Shown here: positions 31,368 to 33,880 of the stretch, piece after piece
Layout: each line of letters begins with the position of its first letter
How positions within the stretch are numbered: the stretch's first letter is position 1
Assembly (NCBI RefSeq): GCF_001605895.1
Contig: NZ_LUAW01000004.1
Coordinates: forward strand, 270 to 34,149
Direction: 5' to 3'
DNA: 33,880 nucleotides
DNA from: Acinetobacter pragensis
GTDB taxonomy: Bacteria > Pseudomonadota > Gammaproteobacteria > Pseudomonadales > Moraxellaceae
Program-made: the position numbers and the translations under genes
Notes under the pieces: generated by a model
What the model was told of the DNA's origin: nothing
Seen by the model: the letters and a program-made list of their open reading frames with translations, nothing else
The model's database searches: none

Positions 31368-33803
31368 TTATGGTGTCTGATGACTAGGATGAAGTGAGTC
31401 ATTCTGAATTGAAATATTTATACTTTCTAATAACGCATTATATTGAATTATATCTACTTCTTGAACTTTATTGATAATAGCTTTAGCTGATTTTTGCATT
31501 TCAGGTTGTTCGGAAATAGTTTCACCACGTTCAAGTACACCGGTCATATGTGAATATTCATTATGAATTCTGTCAGTTAATGTTTTATGAATTTGCTCAC
31601 CCCAAAAAGTCTTTAGTTGATTATCTAATTGATACGTTGGAGATGGAAATTTATAGAAAGTATAAATCTCTAAAAATTTTCGTGCATTGTTTCCGAAATT
31701 GTAAAAAATGTGGAAATTGGAATCATCAATTTGATTCACGGTTGCACATTTATAAATCTGATCAAATAAAAAGTTGAATTCAGTTAAAAACTTACTTAAA
31801 TAAAGAGGCATTTGTCGAATGGTTGAAAAATTATCATGCCTTTGAATTAAAAAATATCCCGCTTTTCTTTTTAGTTCTCCAACTTGCCCAATTGCATTAT
31901 CGGATTCAACGCCTTGAATACGACGTAAATATTTAAGAAATTCTATATTATGTGTTGAAATAAAGAGTTGAGAGAATTTTTTCTCCTTACAAATTTTTTC
32001 TTCAATTAATGAGAAAATAAAGAAAATATGATTACTATCTAAGCTACAGATTGGATCATCTATCCAAATAATTGGGTTATCGCCATTATCTAAAGAATTC
32101 TGTACCTTTGCTAAGAAATAGCAAAAAGAGATCAGACTTTGCTCACCTTCGCTTAAGTTATGGGCTTTTGTTCCATTACGTTGAATTTCAAAGTGAATAT
32201 TTTGAGCCTGTGGGTTGTCAATTGCTTTTAAGCTAAGTGCTTGGTGACCAAAGTCATGATTAAGAATATTATTAATACGAATACAAGCTTCACCCTCAGA
32301 TTTTAACTTATCTTCTTCCGTTTTAATTTCAGCAGTAATTGCATCTTTTTGAGCTTTAAGAGTTGTTAATTCAGTTTCTAATGGTGAAATTGCTTGGAAA
32401 GCTAGGTTTATATCTAAGTTTTGTTGAGTGAAATTAATATCTTGTAAGAAATGATAAACGTGGTTTAGACGTAAAGCATTTTTAGCTTCATTTTTTTGAT
32501 TTTCAAGTAGGTCATTTTGCTGAATGCAATGTGTTCGTACAGCATCAATTTGTTGAATTATATTTTCGATTTCTAGTGAATGATCTTGTGGATATTCAGC
32601 CTTTAATTCTGTAAATAGCTTCCCATTTTTTTGTACGAGTAAGGCTTTCAGTTGTTCAAGTGATATTTTTTGCTTTTCAATAGCAGTGGTCAGCTTAGTT
32701 TTTAATGATGAAAGTTCTGCGTGATATTGTTGATAATACTGATTAATATCAAAATCAATTTTGAGATTTTCCCCATCTATTAAACTTGTTAAGCGCTCAA
32801 TACCTTTTAATATACGATTTTGAAGATTCTGAGTTTCTTGATCAAAATGCTGAGCTAGTTCTTGGCGTCTTTTAGCAGAAATTTCATTTGTACAAAATGC
32901 ACAATGAGTACGATCTCTATGTAATGAATGACCTGTTTGTACCCATGAGTTTAGAGAAGGATTATGTCTTAATTCTTCAATCTTATTTGAACCACCGACA
33001 ACAGTTTTTAGAATTTCAGTTGTTGAATGAATGAGTGATTGAAAATTTAAATTATAAGTTGAAAGTTCAGAAGGATCTGGTAATTCATTTTGGTTTATTA
33101 GAGCTTCTTGAGCAGTTATTTGTGTCTCTGTTAAGACTTGAAATGTAGCATTTTGAGCTAAGACGATATCTTGTTTTAATTTTGCAATAGTGTAGTTAAT
33201 ATCACCAAATAAAAGATGCTGTTTTTTTATTGAATCAGAATTACGTGTTGCTTTATCTGTAAGCAACTTTTCTAAATCACCATTTCTAATACTGTAATTT
33301 TCTTTAGCATTTTTCACGTCATTTTCTTTATTCTGAATATTAAGGAAAACACCAGATTTAGCATTTTCATCATTTGAACCTAATTCATCTTTTAATTCTT
33401 GAATCCGATCTAAAATCTGCTGATTGTTACCACCTAATGTCACTGAAAAAGACTCAATGTTTGCATTCTCATCATGAATGAATTTGAGATTTTCTTTCAC
33501 AAAATCTGAGTTGTAAACATGAATTGGGTGAGTAAATGTGGTTAGATTACTTTGCGAAATGATAGAGCTATCTGAGAGTTCAATTTTGAAATTAGGATAA
33601 TCATATTTTGGTGAAATAGTATGTTTTTCTAGAGATCGGATAATTTTAGAAAGACTAGTTTTACCTGAATAGTTACGCCCATAAAAGATATTGATATCTT
33701 TAAAGTCATAAGTCTGGCCATTTCCAAGATTTAAAGCTGTATTCCAATCAAAATCTTTAAAAATAGAAAAATTATCAATTTTTGATATACGCTTAATTTT
33801 CAC
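31368..33803 (-). CDS. SMC/Rad50-like AAA_13 ATPase, candidate RloC-type anticodon nuclease
   Basis: An 811-residue protein. The N-terminal ATPase half has Walker A GRNYSGKTS (42-50). A long coiled coil follows, broken in the middle by HCAFC (Cys301, Cys304), like a zinc hook, and then a second coiled coil. The second ATPase half has the ABC signature LSEGEQ (550-555), Walker B PIIWIDD (577-583) and a His switch STHNIEF (His618). The 190-residue tail carries R708-x3-E712 (ARKFLE) and His747 or His752, resembling the Arg-Glu-His triad of the anticodon nucleases PrrC and RloC. RloC combines exactly such a nuclease with a Rad50-like zinc-hook ATPase; it cuts tRNA on phage infection or DNA damage. 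GTG 33803 has AGGGGA 6 bases upstream. AT-rich, unlike guaA. Confidence 0.7.
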   Translation of the reverse strand: MKIKRISKIDNFSIFKDFDWNTALNLGNGQTYDFKDINIFYGRNYSGKTSLSKIIRSLEKHTISPKYDYPNFKIELSDSSIISQSNLTTFTHPIHVYNSDFVKENLKFIHDENANIESFSVTLGGNNQQILDRIQELKDELGSNDENAKSGVFLNIQNKENDVKNAKENYSIRNGDLEKLLTDKATRNSDSIKKQHLLFGDINYTIAKLKQDIVLAQNATFQVLTETQITAQEALINQNELPDPSELSTYNLNFQSLIHSTTEILKTVVGGSNKIEELRHNPSLNSWVQTGHSLHRDRTHCAFCTNEISAKRRQELAQHFDQETQNLQNRILKGIERLTSLIDGENLKIDFDINQYYQQYHAELSSLKTKLTTAIEKQKISLEQLKALLVQKNGKLFTELKAEYPQDHSLEIENIIQQIDAVRTHCIQQNDLLENQKNEAKNALRLNHVYHFLQDINFTQQNLDINLAFQAISPLETELTTLKAQKDAITAEIKTEEDKLKSEGEACIRINNILNHDFGHQALSLKAIDNPQAQNIHFEIQRNGTKAHNLSEGEQSLISFCYFLAKVQNSLDNGDNPIIWIDDPICSLDSNHIFFIFSLIEEKICKEKKFSQLFISTHNIEFLKYLRRIQGVESDNAIGQVGELKRKAGYFLIQRHDNFSTIRQMPLYLSKFLTEFNFLFDQIYKCATVNQIDDSNFHIFYNFGNNARKFLEIYTFYKFPSPTYQLDNQLKTFWGEQIHKTLTDRIHNEYSHMTGVLERGETISEQPEMQKSAKAIINKVQEVDIIQYNALLESINISIQNDSLHPSHQTP

Positions 33804-33880
33804 TTTTTTCCCCTTTAATTTTTAATATTCAAATATTTATTGATTTATTAAATATACTTTTTGGTTGTTAATTCTTCAAT

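Noticed and set aside
31550..31777. Small + strand ORF inside the ATPase gene, considered as an antitoxin or immunity partner
   Set aside because: It is the antisense of a long, well-conserved coding frame with clear ATPase motifs on the other strand.

Overview
The window most likely comes from an Acinetobacter chromosome. The evidence is the UDP-N,N'-diacetylbacillosamine module with the Acinetobacter order (initiating transferase, acetyltransferase, aminotransferase, dehydratase), the glmU-glmS pair, a ribB gene with a degenerate cyclohydrolase half, low to moderate GC, and the general look of the proteins. I cannot name a species from sequence alone.

Layout. Positions 1-9745 (+ strand) are the distal part of a surface polysaccharide (capsule-type) locus. 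It holds a 5'-truncated asparagine-synthase-like amidotransferase, three GT4 glycosyltransferases, and the four genes that make UDP-diacetylbacillosamine and load it on undecaprenyl phosphate. The first genes are very AT-rich, as is usual for the variable part of such loci. Positions 9799-10663 are the wreck of a Tn7-like transposon sitting at the attTn7 site just downstream of glmS. Both ends survive, the right end keeps three TnsB-type repeats, the first ~100 residues of tnsA survive, and IS fragments fill the rest. Positions 10689-17422 (- strand) form a compact housekeeping block read ribB-ribH-nusB-thiL-pgpA-glmU-glmS, with gaps of 24 bp or less or a short overlap, so it may be one transcription unit.

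Positions 17799-24318 hold a LysR regulator, a divergent 40-codon membrane-peptide ORF, an ExaC-type aldehyde dehydrogenase, a divergent GAF-type regulator, an alpha/beta hydrolase and an iron-dependent alcohol dehydrogenase. This looks like an alcohol/aldehyde oxidation cluster. A direct repeat CCWACC-N5-CCWACC lies upstream of both dehydrogenases and is a candidate shared operator. Three tandem tRNA-Gly(GCC) genes follow (24611-24925, - strand). Next come bolA, a SirB2-like membrane protein, an orphan ParA ATPase, a small lipoprotein, a LysE-type exporter, a DedA protein, a DoxX protein and guaA.

Positions 31201-33880 lie downstream of guaA, a known integration hotspot. After a strongly structured 130-bp segment and a bidirectional terminator there is an AT-rich gene on the - strand. 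It encodes an 811-residue SMC/Rad50-like ATPase with a CxxC zinc-hook candidate and a C-terminal R-x3-E...H pattern, which suggests an RloC-type anticodon nuclease (phage defence). This and the Tn7-like remnant are the two accessory elements most worth following up.
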